A DNA stretch of 64,000 bases, taken from assembly GCF_040361275.1 (NCBI RefSeq), contig NZ_APNH01000002.1, positions 62,001 to 126,000 of the forward strand, read 5' to 3'. Shown here piece after piece: positions 17,691 through 26,689 of this stretch. Source of the stretch: Salinisphaera sp. T31B1. GTDB taxonomy: Bacteria > Pseudomonadota > Gammaproteobacteria > Nevskiales > Salinisphaeraceae. The translations under genes were made by a program, and so were the position numbers. Below the pieces are notes generated by a model, which searched no databases, was not told the DNA's origin, and saw only the letters and a list, made by a program, of their open reading frames with translations. Each line of letters opens with the position of its first letter. Within the stretch, counting starts at the first letter, position 1.

Positions 17691-19364
17691 ATGTACATTC
17701 AAACTTGGCGGTGGTCGGCCTGTGTGGCAGCCACCGTACTTTGCGTCGTCGTGGCTGGCTGCAGCGACAGTGACGACCGCGTTGCCGCCGGGCCGGGCCA
17801 GGCCGATGACATCGATGGTTCCCCCGCCGCGGTTACGCTTGCGATCAGACAGGCCGGGCGGTATCAGGTCGATCCGTTCGCTTTCGACGCGGGCGCGGCG
17901 GAAATCGTGGCCCACGATGCGCGCCTGAACCGCCTGTTCGTGGTCAATTCCAGTGCGCGTACGGTGGACGTGCTGGATATCAGCGACGTCGACAACATTC
18001 TGAAAATCGGCGAGATCGACGCCACGGCCGAGGGGGCCTCGGCGAACAGCGTAGCGGTCGCCGGCACCACGGTGGCCGTCGCCATCGAGAATGCCGACGC
18101 CCAGGCGCCCGGCCATGTCGTGTTCTACAACAGCAGCGACCTGAGCCGGCTCGGCGAGGCTACGGTGGGCGCGCTGCCCGACATGGTGACCTTCACGCCC
18201 GACGGGCAGCGCGTGCTCGTGGCCAACGAAGGCGAACCCGACGACGACTACAGCCGAGATCCGGACGGCTCGATCAGCGTGATCGATGTCAGCGGCGGTT
18301 TTCAGACCCCGTCGGTGACCACCATCGGTTTCCAAGCGTTCAACGATCGAGCCGATGCACTGCGCGCGCAGGGCGTGCGGATCTTCGGCCCCGGCGCGAG
18401 CGTGGCCCAGGATCTGGAGCCGGAATATATTGCCGTGGCCGATGACAGCACGACCGCCTATGTGAGCCTGCAGGAAAACAATGCCGTGGCGGTAATCGAC
18501 CTGGCCTCGTCGAGCGTGACCGCGATCAACCCGTTGGGCTACAAGGATCACAGCGTGGCCGGCCAGGGCATTGACCCGAGCAACGAGGACGGATTCAACA
18601 TACGCAGCGTCCCGGTGTTCGGTATGTACCAGCCCGATACCATTGCCGTGTTCGAAGCCGATGGCACGCGGTATCTGCTCACCGCCAACGAAGGCGACGC
18701 CCGCGACTACGACGGCTTCAGCGAAGAGGCCGATGTGAAGGATCTGGCGCTCGACCCGGTAAGTTTCGGTGACGCTGAGGCTCTGCAGGCCGATGCGGCG
18801 CTGGGCGATCTGAAAGTCACGCGCATGCTGGGCGCGAGCGGGCGCGAGTCCGCCGACGGCGTTGAGTTCTACGACGGGCTGTATGCCTTTGGTGCGCGTT
18901 CGTTCTCGATCCGGCGAGCCGATAGCGGCGCGCTGGTCTACGACTCGGGTGACGACTTCGAGCGCATCACCGGCGCGCGCTATGGCGATGGCTTCAACGC
19001 CGACAATACCGATAACGACGGGGACGATCGGTCCGACAACAAGGGCCCGGAACCCGAGGCGCTCGCGTACGGGCGCGTCGGAAGCCGTTCGTATGCATTC
19101 ATCGGCTTCGAACGCATGAGCGGGTTCGTCGTCTATAACATCACCGAGCCGGCCGAACCGTCGTTCGTGGCTTATATCAACAACCGCGATCTCACGATCG
19201 AGCCGGGATCCGGTGACGCCGGCGACCTCGGTCCGGAGAGCATCGTGTTCATCGATGCCGAGGACAGCCCCGACAGGGCCGGCGCGCTGTTGGCGGTCGG
19301 CAATGAGGTCAGCGGATCCACCACGCTCTACCGGCTTGAGACGGTCCCCGCGACCGGCGACTGA
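17691..19364 (+). CDS. Choice-of-anchor I type beta-propeller lipoprotein
   Basis: This 557-residue protein has a lipoprotein signal ending in VVAGC (Cys about residue 24), so it should be anchored in the envelope. The body is a repeated beta-propeller with signatures of the choice-of-anchor I family: FVVNSSARTVDVLDIS, VLVANEGEPDDDY, ANEGDARDYDGF and GPEPEALAYG. Acidic Asp-rich loops (DNTDNDGDDRSDNKGPEPE near 440) may bind Ca2+. Relatives are often annotated as alkaline phosphatase-like, without proof. AGGA precedes ATG 17691. It sits between the Pho-controlled porin and pstC, where pstS is usually found, so a role in phosphate or phosphoester capture is possible; this is inference. Confidence 0.85.
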   Translation: MYIQTWRWSACVAATVLCVVVAGCSDSDDRVAAGPGQADDIDGSPAAVTLAIRQAGRYQVDPFAFDAGAAEIVAHDARLNRLFVVNSSARTVDVLDISDVDNILKIGEIDATAEGASANSVAVAGTTVAVAIENADAQAPGHVVFYNSSDLSRLGEATVGALPDMVTFTPDGQRVLVANEGEPDDDYSRDPDGSISVIDVSGGFQTPSVTTIGFQAFNDRADALRAQGVRIFGPGASVAQDLEPEYIAVADDSTTAYVSLQENNAVAVIDLASSSVTAINPLGYKDHSVAGQGIDPSNEDGFNIRSVPVFGMYQPDTIAVFEADGTRYLLTANEGDARDYDGFSEEADVKDLALDPVSFGDAEALQADAALGDLKVTRMLGASGRESADGVEFYDGLYAFGARSFSIRRADSGALVYDSGDDFERITGARYGDGFNADNTDNDGDDRSDNKGPEPEALAYGRVGSRSYAFIGFERMSGFVVYNITEPAEPSFVAYINNRDLTIEPGSGDAGDLGPESIVFIDAEDSPDRAGALLAVGNEVSGSTTLYRLETVPATGD

Positions 19365-19435
19365 GCCGATCGCGCCCGCGCCGCGTCAGGCGCGGGCGGT
19401 CGTTCCTGTCGAATGGCCGGCAAGCCTCCGGTGAC

Positions 19436-19467
19436 ATCGGCCGCGGCATCGCCGCGGTCGGTTTTTT
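19436..19467 (+). terminator. Intrinsic terminator between the lipoprotein gene and pstC
   Basis: CCGCGGC (19441-19447) pairs with GCCGCGG (19451-19457) around a 3-base loop, and the stem extends outward by up to five weaker pairs. A run of six T (19462-19467) follows. It should end the porin-lipoprotein transcript, so pstCAB-phoU needs its own promoter or read-through. Confidence 0.88.
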
Positions 19468-19531
19468 CATGACGGGTTGCGTATCATGAGCGCCGATACG
19501 CCCGCTTGCCGCTCGTACCAGGATCCGCGTT

Positions 19532-20761
19532 TTGGACACCAGCCAGACTCTGCTCGTTTTTGTCGGCGGTCTGCTGCCCATGGCAGTCATGGCCTTCGTG
19601 CTCGGTCGCCGCAAGGCACTGATCGCCGAAGGGCAGGGCACGCGTCTGCATTCGCTGCCCGGCCAGTACGGGGTTTACGTCGCAACCTGGATGGCGCTGC
19701 CGGCCGTCGCGATCGGTTTCGTGGCCGGGGCGGCGAGTCTTTTCGGCGTGCGCGTACCCACCACCCCCTTCGTGCTCGCTTTCGCTCTGGTCGCGGCCGC
19801 GATCGGCTGCGCGCTCGCCTTGCGGCGGGTGGAGCCGTCACTGCGCGCACGCAATGCGATCGAACGGTTTGTCTACTGGGCCTTGTTTGCGGCGTCCCTG
19901 GTATCGATCCTCACCACGCTGGGGATCATCCTCTCGATCGTGTTCGAAGCGCTCAAGTTCTTTCAGCAGGTCAGCGTCTGGGAGTTCGTGACCGGCACAC
20001 AGTGGTCGCCGGTGGCCACGTTCCGTCCCGGTCAGGCGTCGGCGAGTTCGCAATTCGGCTCGGTACCGTTGTTCGCCGGCACGTTCATGATCACGGCTAT
20101 CGCGATGCTGGTAGCCATTCCGGTCGGGTTGTTCGCCGCGATCTACATGTCCGAATACGCCACCCGACGGGTGCGCACGATCGCCAAGCCGCTGCTGGAG
20201 ATTCTGGCCGGCATTCCGACCGTGGTCTACGGCTTTTTCGCCGCGATCACGGTCAGCCCCCTGATCGTGCAATTCGCTCATTCGGTGGGGCTGGAGGCTT
20301 CGTATACCAACGCGCTGGCGCCGGGTCTGGTGATGGGAATCATGATCATCCCGTTCATCTCGTCGCTGTCGGACGATGTCATCAACTCGATCCCCAATAG
20401 CCTGCGCGAAGGCTCTTATGCGCTGGGCATGACCCAATCGGAGACGATCAAGAAGATCGTCCTGCCGGCCGCGTTTCCCGGCATCATGGCGGCCTCGCTG
20501 CTCGGGATTTCGCGCGCGCTGGGCGAGACGATGATTGTGGTCATGGCCGCCGGTCTGCGGCCGAATTTGACCTGGAACCCGCTCGAAGACATGACCACCG
20601 TGACCGTTCGCATCGTCGACGCGCTGACCGGCGATCAGTCCTTCGACAGCCCGGAGACGCTGGCCGCTTTCGCGCTCGGGCTGGTGCTGTTCGTCGTCAC
20701 GCTCGCCCTGAACCTGGTCTCGATCGTGGTGATCCGAAAGTTCCGCCAGGCTTATGAATAG
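19532..20761 (+). CDS. pstC: Phosphate ABC transporter permease PstC, long form
   Basis: This 409-residue integral membrane protein is the first permease subunit of the high-affinity phosphate importer. The long N-terminal region (two or three extra helices before residue 115) is typical of the ~400+ residue PstC found in Pseudomonas and Vibrio relatives. The ABC permease core shows EILAGIPTVVYGFFA and the EAA-loop LREGSYALGMTQSETIKKIVLPAAFPGI. The start appears to be TTG 19532, with AGGA (19520-19523) upstream. pstA follows after 24 bases. No pstS lies before it. I saw no clear Pho box in the 64 bases between the upstream terminator and the start. Confidence 0.95.
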   Translation: MDTSQTLLVFVGGLLPMAVMAFVLGRRKALIAEGQGTRLHSLPGQYGVYVATWMALPAVAIGFVAGAASLFGVRVPTTPFVLAFALVAAAIGCALALRRVEPSLRARNAIERFVYWALFAASLVSILTTLGIILSIVFEALKFFQQVSVWEFVTGTQWSPVATFRPGQASASSQFGSVPLFAGTFMITAIAMLVAIPVGLFAAIYMSEYATRRVRTIAKPLLEILAGIPTVVYGFFAAITVSPLIVQFAHSVGLEASYTNALAPGLVMGIMIIPFISSLSDDVINSIPNSLREGSYALGMTQSETIKKIVLPAAFPGIMAASLLGISRALGETMIVVMAAGLRPNLTWNPLEDMTTVTVRIVDALTGDQSFDSPETLAAFALGLVLFVVTLALNLVSIVVIRKFRQAYE

Positions 20762-20785
20762 CGCCGCCTCGAGGGAGGACCATCG

Positions 20786-21955
20786 ATGAACCAGGGCATA
20801 TCACTGGCGCCGTCGCGGCGACTCAAGCGGCGCTATCGCGCCGAGAGGCGCTTCAAGGCCTGCTGTCTGGGTGCGCTGCTGCTAGCGCTGGCGTTCCTGC
20901 TGCTGTTCTTCACCGACATGATCCGACAGGGCTATTCGGCGTTCGTGCAGACCGAAATCCGTGTGCCGGTGACCTATAACGCCGATACCGTCAAATTTAC
21001 CCGCGAAGCGGTCGACCCGGCGATCGCGCCGATGGTGTCGCGCGCGTTTTTCCGCCAGATCCCCCGTCAGGTCGCCGCCGAGCCGGCGTTGATGGGGACC
21101 ACACAGCCGCAGTGGGTCGTGGCCACGACGGATATCGATCAGTACCGCAAGGGCCATATCGACTCGCTCGATACGGACAAGCAGGCGGTGCTCGACCGGC
21201 TGACCGAAGCCGGGGACGTGGCGTTCGGCTTCAACAAGTCGCTGTTCTTTTCGGGCGATTCGAAGATACCGTCGAATGCCGGGCTGTGGTCGGCGTTCGT
21301 TGGCTCGATCTACGTGATGCTCGTGGTGCTGGCAGTGAGTTTTCCTATCGGTGTCGCGACCGCGATCTATCTGGAAGAGTTCGCGCCTGATAATCGCGCG
21401 ACCCAGGCGATCGAGATCAATATCAACAACCTGGCGGCGGTGCCGTCGATCCTGTTCGGCCTGCTCGGGCTGGCGATCTTCATCAATTTCTTCGGGGTGC
21501 CACGCTCGTCGGCATTGGCCGGCGGTCTGACGTTATCGCTGATGACGCTCCCGGTGATCATCATCAGCACGCGCGCCGCGCTGCGGGCGGTACCGCAGAA
21601 TATCCGTCAGGGGGCGCAGGCGGTCGGTGCCTCGCGCTGGCAGGCGGTACGCGATCATGTGTTGCCGTTGTCGCTGCCGGGTATCCTCACCGGTACCATC
21701 ATCGGCATCGCGCAGGCGATGGGCGAAACCGCGCCGTTGCTGCTGATCGGCATGATCGCCTACATCCCGGATGCGCCGACCAACATGACCCAGGCGGCCA
21801 CGGTGCTGCCGGCACAGATATTCACCTGGGCCGGCATGCCCGAGCGCGCCTACGTGAGTCTTACCGCGGCCGGTATTCTGGTGTTGCTGAGTTTGCTGAT
21901 ACTCCTCAATGCGGCTGCCGTGTTGTTACGCAATCGCTTCGAGCGGCGCTGGTAG
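20786..21955 (+). CDS. pstA: Phosphate ABC transporter permease PstA
   Basis: The 389-residue second permease subunit has an N-terminal helix (about residues 27-45), then a large periplasmic insert of about 130 residues. The standard permease core follows, with [27 protein letters not shown] and the EAA-loop [27 protein letters not shown]. The insert makes it longer than the E. coli subunit (296) and matches long PstA forms that accompany long PstC. A strong GGGAGGA ribosome site precedes ATG 20786. pstB starts 47 bases after its stop. It couples to PstB in the cytoplasmic membrane. Confidence 0.95.
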   Translation: MNQGISLAPSRRLKRRYRAERRFKACCLGALLLALAFLLLFFTDMIRQGYSAFVQTEIRVPVTYNADTVKFTREAVDPAIAPMVSRAFFRQIPRQVAAEPALMGTTQPQWVVATTDIDQYRKGHIDSLDTDKQAVLDRLTEAGDVAFGFNKSLFFSGDSKIPSNAGLWSAFVGSIYVMLVVLAVSFPIGVATAIYLEEFAPDNRATQAIEININNLAAVPSILFGLLGLAIFINFFGVPRSSALAGGLTLSLMTLPVIIISTRAALRAVPQNIRQGAQAVGASRWQAVRDHVLPLSLPGILTGTIIGIAQAMGETAPLLLIGMIAYIPDAPTNMTQAATVLPAQIFTWAGMPERAYVSLTAAGILVLLSLLILLNAAAVLLRNRFERRW

Positions 21956-22002
21956 CGTCATGCGCGTTCGAGCCATTTTCTTCTTCGGGCCAGGGATCTA
22001 GC

Positions 22003-22836
22003 ATGCCGTCATCGCGTTCGGAACCGGCGCAATCGGGCCCGGTATACAGGCAGAGCATGGAGCAGCCGCGGGTGAAACAGGCGATCAAGATGAGCGTACG
22101 TGACCTGTCGGTCTGGTACGGCGACAAGCAGGCGCTGCATGGGGTCTCGATGGACGTGGCCGAAAACGAGGTCACCGCACTGATCGGTCCCTCGGGTTGT
22201 GGCAAGTCGACCTTCCTGCGTTGTCTGAACCGTATGAACGACCTGGTCCAGGGCATACGCATCGATGGCGAAGTGGCATTCGACGGCGAGAACATCTACG
22301 CCTCGCATGTCGATGTCGTCGAACTGCGATCGCATATCGGCATGGTGTTCCAGAAGCCGAACCCGTTTCCCAAGAGCATCTACGACAATATCGCCTACGC
22401 GCCGCGGATTCTCGGCAAGGTCCGCAAACGCACCGAAATGGATGATCTGGTCGAGGAGTCGCTCCAGCGGGCGGGGTTGTGGAGCGAGGTCAAAGACCGG
22501 CTCCAGATGCCGGGGCTGGCATTGTCGGGCGGTCAGCAGCAGCGGTTGTGTATCGCCCGTGCGATCGCGGTGAGTCCGTCGGTGCTGCTCATGGACGAAC
22601 CCTGCTCGGCGCTTGATCCGGTGGCCACGGCCACCGTCGAACAGCTCATCGACGACCTGAAGGACAATTACACGATCGTGATCGTGACGCACAATCTGCA
22701 ACAGGCCGCACGCGTGGCCGGATACACCGCGTTCTTCCATCTGGGCAACATCGTCGAGTTCTCCGATACCGACTCGTTGTTCACGCATCCGCGCGAGAAA
22801 CGCACCGAGGATTACATCACCGGCCGCTATGGCTAG
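22003..22836 (+). CDS. pstB: Phosphate ABC transporter ATPase PstB
   Basis: The 277-residue ATPase subunit shows Walker [21 protein letters not shown], the PstB-specific Q-loop [18 protein letters not shown], signature [14 protein letters not shown], Walker [14 protein letters not shown] and the H-loop [11 protein letters not shown]. It powers phosphate import through PstCA. The first ~28 residues are variable and polar; internal ATGs at 22057 and 22090 are possible starts. Its last 8 bases overlap phoU, indicating translational coupling. Confidence 0.97.
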   Translation: MPSSRSEPAQSGPVYRQSMEQPRVKQAIKMSVRDLSVWYGDKQALHGVSMDVAENEVTALIGPSGCGKSTFLRCLNRMNDLVQGIRIDGEVAFDGENIYASHVDVVELRSHIGMVFQKPNPFPKSIYDNIAYAPRILGKVRKRTEMDDLVEESLQRAGLWSEVKDRLQMPGLALSGGQQQRLCIARAIAVSPSVLLMDEPCSALDPVATATVEQLIDDLKDNYTIVIVTHNLQQAARVAGYTAFFHLGNIVEFSDTDSLFTHPREKRTEDYITGRYG

Positions 22837-23587
22837 AGAGTTCGATATGGAAAAGGTGGGTCTGGAGAAACACACGTCCAAGCAGTTCGATGCCGATCTG
22901 GAAGACGTGCGTGAACTGGTGCTGGCCATGGGCGGCCTGGTGGAACAGCAGATCGCCGATGCGGTGCGTGCGCTGATCACCGGCGAGGGCGGTCTTGGCG
23001 AGGATGTCGTCGCCGGCGATCGCGAGGTCAACCGCATGGAGCTGGAGATCGACGAGGAATGCACGCGTATTCTGGCCCGGCGCGCGCCCCAGGCCGGCGA
23101 TCTGCGTCTGATCATCGCGGTGGCCAAAACGATCACCGATCTCGAGCGCATCGGCGACGAGGCCGAGAAGATCGGCCGCATGGCCACGCACCTGGCCAGC
23201 TACGATCGCCCGAAAAGCGCGTTCCGCCAGATCGAGGTCCTCGGTCGGCACGTTCGCGAAATGCTCCGTGATGCGCTGGACGCCTTCGCACGCCTGGATT
23301 CGGAGGCCGCAGTGCGGGTCTCCCAGGCCGACGCCGAGGTGGATCGTGAATACGAGGGCGTGGTGCGCCAGTGCATCACCTACATGATGGAGGATCCGCG
23401 CACCATTCGGCACATGCTGGACGTGCTGTGGGCGGTCAAGGCGCTCGAACGCATCGGCGATCACTCGACCAACATCGGCGAATACGTGGTCTACTTCGTC
23501 GAGGGCAAGGACGTACGCCATATCGGCGTTGAGGCCATGGAAAAGGAGGTCGCCAACAGTCCGCGTCGTCGTAATCAATCCGAATGA
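22829..23587 (+). CDS. phoU: Phosphate signalling protein PhoU
   Basis: This 252-residue protein has two PhoU helical bundles. Each carries the metal-binding E/D-rich signature: [19 protein letters not shown] (about residues 99-117) and [20 protein letters not shown] (about 200-219). PhoU links the Pst transporter to PhoR and keeps the regulon off in phosphate excess. ATG 22829 overlaps the end of pstB. It is the last gene of the pstCAB-phoU unit; the next gene (mrcB) starts 67 bases on. Confidence 0.96.
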   Translation: MAREFDMEKVGLEKHTSKQFDADLEDVRELVLAMGGLVEQQIADAVRALITGEGGLGEDVVAGDREVNRMELEIDEECTRILARRAPQAGDLRLIIAVAKTITDLERIGDEAEKIGRMATHLASYDRPKSAFRQIEVLGRHVREMLRDALDAFARLDSEAAVRVSQADAEVDREYEGVVRQCITYMMEDPRTIRHMLDVLWAVKALERIGDHSTNIGEYVVYFVEGKDVRHIGVEAMEKEVANSPRRRNQSE

Positions 23588-23654
23588 CCGACGGAAATCG
23601 GCACGGATATGTCGCCGCGAACGATGCGAGCTTTGATACTATCACCGGCCTTGT

Positions 23655-26114
23655 TTGGCCCGGATAGCAGCCTTGGCCCGGAAAACGCCTAAACCACGAC
23701 GGCCCGCGCGGCGCCCGGCAAAAAAACGCGGCGGCAAACCGCGTCGGGGTTTCATCCGTCGACTGTTGCCCTATGTGTTCCTGCTGTTCTGTCTCGGTGC
23801 GGTCGTGGTGGCGGCCTATGCCGTCTATCTGGACGGCGAAGTGCGCACGCAATTCGAAGGTACGCGCTGGACACTGCCGGCCAAAGTCTATGCCGCGCCC
23901 CTGGAACTGTATGCCGGGCTGGACCTGAGCCGGGAGCAGATCGCCGACCGTCTGAAGCGCCAGGGCTATCGCTCGGCCTCGACCACCGACAAGGCAGGCA
24001 CCTACGAGGTGGTCGGCGGCTATCTGGATATCCATACGCGACCGTTTTCGTTCTGGGACGGCGACCAGGCGGACCGCGAAATCCGGCTCGGTTTCGACAA
24101 CACCGGCGTGGCCTCTCTGCGTGCACTCGATGGCAATGGCGATCTGGCATTGATCCGTCTCGACCCGTTGATGATCGGCAGTATCTACCCGACCCAGGGT
24201 GAGGACAGGATTCTGGTCAAGCTCGGCGAAGTGCCACCCATGCTGCCCGCCGGGCTGATCACCGTCGAGGATCGGGATTTCCTGCATCACTGGGGGGTGT
24301 CGCCAAAATCCATCCTGCGAGCGGCCGTCGCCAATCTGCGTGCCGGTCACGTGGTGCAGGGCGGTTCGACCATCACCCAGCAGCTGGTCAAGAACTTCTA
24401 TCTGAACAACCAGCAGACCCTTGTGCGCAAGGCCAAGGAAGCGCTCATGGCGATCCTGCTGGATGCGCACTACTCCAAACCGGAGATCCTCGAGGCCTAT
24501 CTCAACGAGGTCTATCTCGGCCAGGACGGCGGACGTGCGATTCACGGCTTCGGTCTGGCCAGCTATTTCTATTTCCAGAAGCCGCTGGAAGAACTACAGC
24601 CCAACGAGATCGCGTTGCTGGTTGCCATGGTCAAAGGCCCGAGCTATTACGATCCGCGTCGCAATCCCGAGCGTGCCAAGACGCGGCGCAACCTCGTGCT
24701 GGACATGTTTCACGACGCCGGTTTTCTCGACGACGAAGGCTGGACGACCGCCAAGAAGGCGGACCTGGGCGTGACCGCGCGCTCGACCCGCAGCACCAGC
24801 CAGTATCCGGCGTTCATCGACCTGGTGCGGCGTCAACTCCATGGCCAGTATGCCGACGAGGATTTGACAGAGGACGGGCTGCGTATCTTCACCACGCTCG
24901 ATCCGAGCGTGCAGGCCGATACCGAGGCACGCGTCAATCAAGGTCTGGCCGACCTGGAGCGATCGCGCGGCATCAAGGCAGACAGCCTGCAAAGTGCGGC
25001 GGTGGTGACCAGCGTCGAAGGCGGCCGCGTGCTTGCGTTGGTGGGCGGACGCGACGCCGGTTATGCCGGCTTCAACCGCGCCCTGGACGCGCGCCGGCCG
25101 ATAGGTTCGCTGATCAAGCCCGTGGTCTATCTCACGGCACTGGCCGAGCCATCGAAATACAACGTCATCACGCCGTTGGACGACAGTCCGCTGGCGGTCA
25201 AACTTGCCAATGGCGACACCTGGCGGCCGCAGAATTATTCCAAGACCAGTCACGGGCGGGCGGTGCCGCTGCACTATGCGCTGACGCATAGCTACAATCT
25301 GGCCACAGCCCGGCTGGCGCTGGATGTCGGTATTCCCAACGTCATCGATACGTTGAAGAAGCTGGGCTATACGGGCGATCCGCTGTCCGTGCCCTCGCTG
25401 TCGCTCGGGGCGGTCGACATGGCGCCGATGCAGGTCGCCCAGATCTACAACACCCTCGCCGGCGGCGGCTACTACACCCCGTTGCTGGCGATCCGTGACG
25501 TGACCACGCGTGACGGCGAGCCTCTCAACCGCTACCCGCTGCAGATCAAGCGCGTGCTCGACGAAGCGCCGGTCTACCTGACCGACTGGATCATGCAACG
25601 CGTCGCCCGGTTCGGTACCGGGGCTTCGATGTACAAGGTACTGCCCGATCGCCTGAATCTGGCGGGCAAGACCGGCACCACCGACGATCTACGCGACAGT
25701 TGGTTCGCCGGCTTCGGGGCCAATCGGCTGGCCGTGGTCTGGGTCGGACGCGACGACAACCAGCCTGCCCAGCTGACCGGCGCGACCGGGGCACTGCAGC
25801 TGTGGACGCGCATCATGAGCGATGTCGGCCCGAGAGGGATGATGAACGTGCCGCCGGAGGACGTGGTCGAGGTGCCGTTGCGGATGCGGTTCGACCCGCG
25901 TGGCGGCGCGTCGACCGGCGATGGGGACCTCTACCAGTACGCCCAAAGCTGCGGTGGTGCGACCGACGTGCCGTTCATCCGTGGTTATGTACCGGACGGG
26001 CTTTCTGGCTGCGATAGCGATATCATGAGTGAAAATGCCGCGCGCGATCGACAGCAACAGCAACAGCAGCGCGAGCAGGACGAAGGCAACTGGCTGCAAC
26101 GAATCTTCAGATGA
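23655..26114 (+). CDS. mrcB: Bifunctional penicillin-binding protein 1b
   Basis: This 819-residue class A PBP polymerises and crosslinks peptidoglycan. A basic N-terminus precedes one membrane helix (about residues 38-57). A UB2H-like domain spans about 85-170. The transglycosylase domain holds the catalytic Glu in TVEDRDF (about 205) and GGSTITQQLVKN. The transpeptidase domain has the nucleophile in GSLIKP (Ser about 485), SYN in THSYNLA and KTGT in AGKTGTTDD. Two in-frame TTG codons (23655 and 23673), each opening the same 9-base repeat, are alternative starts and neither has a clear ribosome site. The tail contains six Gln in a row. The next gene overlaps the stop by 4 bases. Confidence 0.95.
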   Translation: MARIAALARKTPKPRRPARRPAKKRGGKPRRGFIRRLLPYVFLLFCLGAVVVAAYAVYLDGEVRTQFEGTRWTLPAKVYAAPLELYAGLDLSREQIADRLKRQGYRSASTTDKAGTYEVVGGYLDIHTRPFSFWDGDQADREIRLGFDNTGVASLRALDGNGDLALIRLDPLMIGSIYPTQGEDRILVKLGEVPPMLPAGLITVEDRDFLHHWGVSPKSILRAAVANLRAGHVVQGGSTITQQLVKNFYLNNQQTLVRKAKEALMAILLDAHYSKPEILEAYLNEVYLGQDGGRAIHGFGLASYFYFQKPLEELQPNEIALLVAMVKGPSYYDPRRNPERAKTRRNLVLDMFHDAGFLDDEGWTTAKKADLGVTARSTRSTSQYPAFIDLVRRQLHGQYADEDLTEDGLRIFTTLDPSVQADTEARVNQGLADLERSRGIKADSLQSAAVVTSVEGGRVLALVGGRDAGYAGFNRALDARRPIGSLIKPVVYLTALAEPSKYNVITPLDDSPLAVKLANGDTWRPQNYSKTSHGRAVPLHYALTHSYNLATARLALDVGIPNVIDTLKKLGYTGDPLSVPSLSLGAVDMAPMQVAQIYNTLAGGGYYTPLLAIRDVTTRDGEPLNRYPLQIKRVLDEAPVYLTDWIMQRVARFGTGASMYKVLPDRLNLAGKTGTTDDLRDSWFAGFGANRLAVVWVGRDDNQPAQLTGATGALQLWTRIMSDVGPRGMMNVPPEDVVEVPLRMRFDPRGGASTGDGDLYQYAQSCGGATDVPFIRGYVPDGLSGCDSDIMSENAARDRQQQQQQREQDEGNWLQRIFR
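26052..26069 (+). repeat. CAG/CAA microsatellite in mrcB
   Basis: Six consecutive Gln codons (CAG, CAA, CAG, CAA, CAG, CAG) lie 15 codons before the mrcB stop. Short trinucleotide tracts can expand or contract in frame, changing only the length of the PBP1b tail. Confidence 0.85.
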
Positions 26115-26689
26115 ACATGAAAACCAGAATCATTGCACTCCTGGCGGTCGCCGTTCTGGCCGGCTGTGCCACGACCCAGCGCACGTCCACCTATCCCCCG
26201 ACCGGGGACCAGGGCGTCGAACAGCCTACGCCCGAACCGCGCGGGCAGAGTTCGCAGTTGCCCGAGCGCAATACGCCGGAGGTCAGCCGCGGTGAAACGG
26301 CGCCGGCCGGGCCGATGCCGCCGCGTTCGGCCGACGAGGCCAGCAGCCCGGCGGTTCGCTCGCTGCTGGGCCGGGCCGATACGCTGGCGCGCAACGGCAA
26401 TATGGACATGGCCGCCTCGACGCTCGAGCGCGCGCTCGATCTGGAACCTCGCAATCCGTTCATCTACCAGCGCCTGGCCGCCGTCAAACTGGCCCAGGGC
26501 CAGCCGGGCCAAGCCGAGGCGATGGCGCGCAAATCCAACAGCGTCGGCGGCAACAACCCGTTCGTACGGGCCGACAACTGGCAGCTGATCGCCGAAGCGC
26601 GACGCACGGCCGGCGATAGCCAGGGCGCTAGCGAAGCTGCGTCCCGGGCCGAGAACTATCATCGCACCAGCCTGCAGTTGAGCCGATGA
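26111..26689 (+). CDS. TPR-containing outer-membrane lipoprotein
   Basis: This 192-residue protein begins with a lipoprotein signal ending in VLAGC (Cys at about 19). A Pro/Gln/Glu-rich linker (about 20-75) and a tetratricopeptide-like helical region (about 80-190) with LDLEPRNPFIYQRLAAVKLAQGQ follow. The residue after the lipid Cys is Ala, which favours outer-membrane sorting. The ATG overlaps the mrcB stop (ATGA) and its own stop overlaps the next gene, so it is tightly coupled with PBP1b. By position it may act like LpoB, the lipoprotein activator of PBP1b, but sequence similarity to LpoB is not apparent; that role is inference. Confidence 0.82.
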   Translation: MNMKTRIIALLAVAVLAGCATTQRTSTYPPTGDQGVEQPTPEPRGQSSQLPERNTPEVSRGETAPAGPMPPRSADEASSPAVRSLLGRADTLARNGNMDMAASTLERALDLEPRNPFIYQRLAAVKLAQGQPGQAEAMARKSNSVGGNNPFVRADNWQLIAEARRTAGDSQGASEAASRAENYHRTSLQLSR

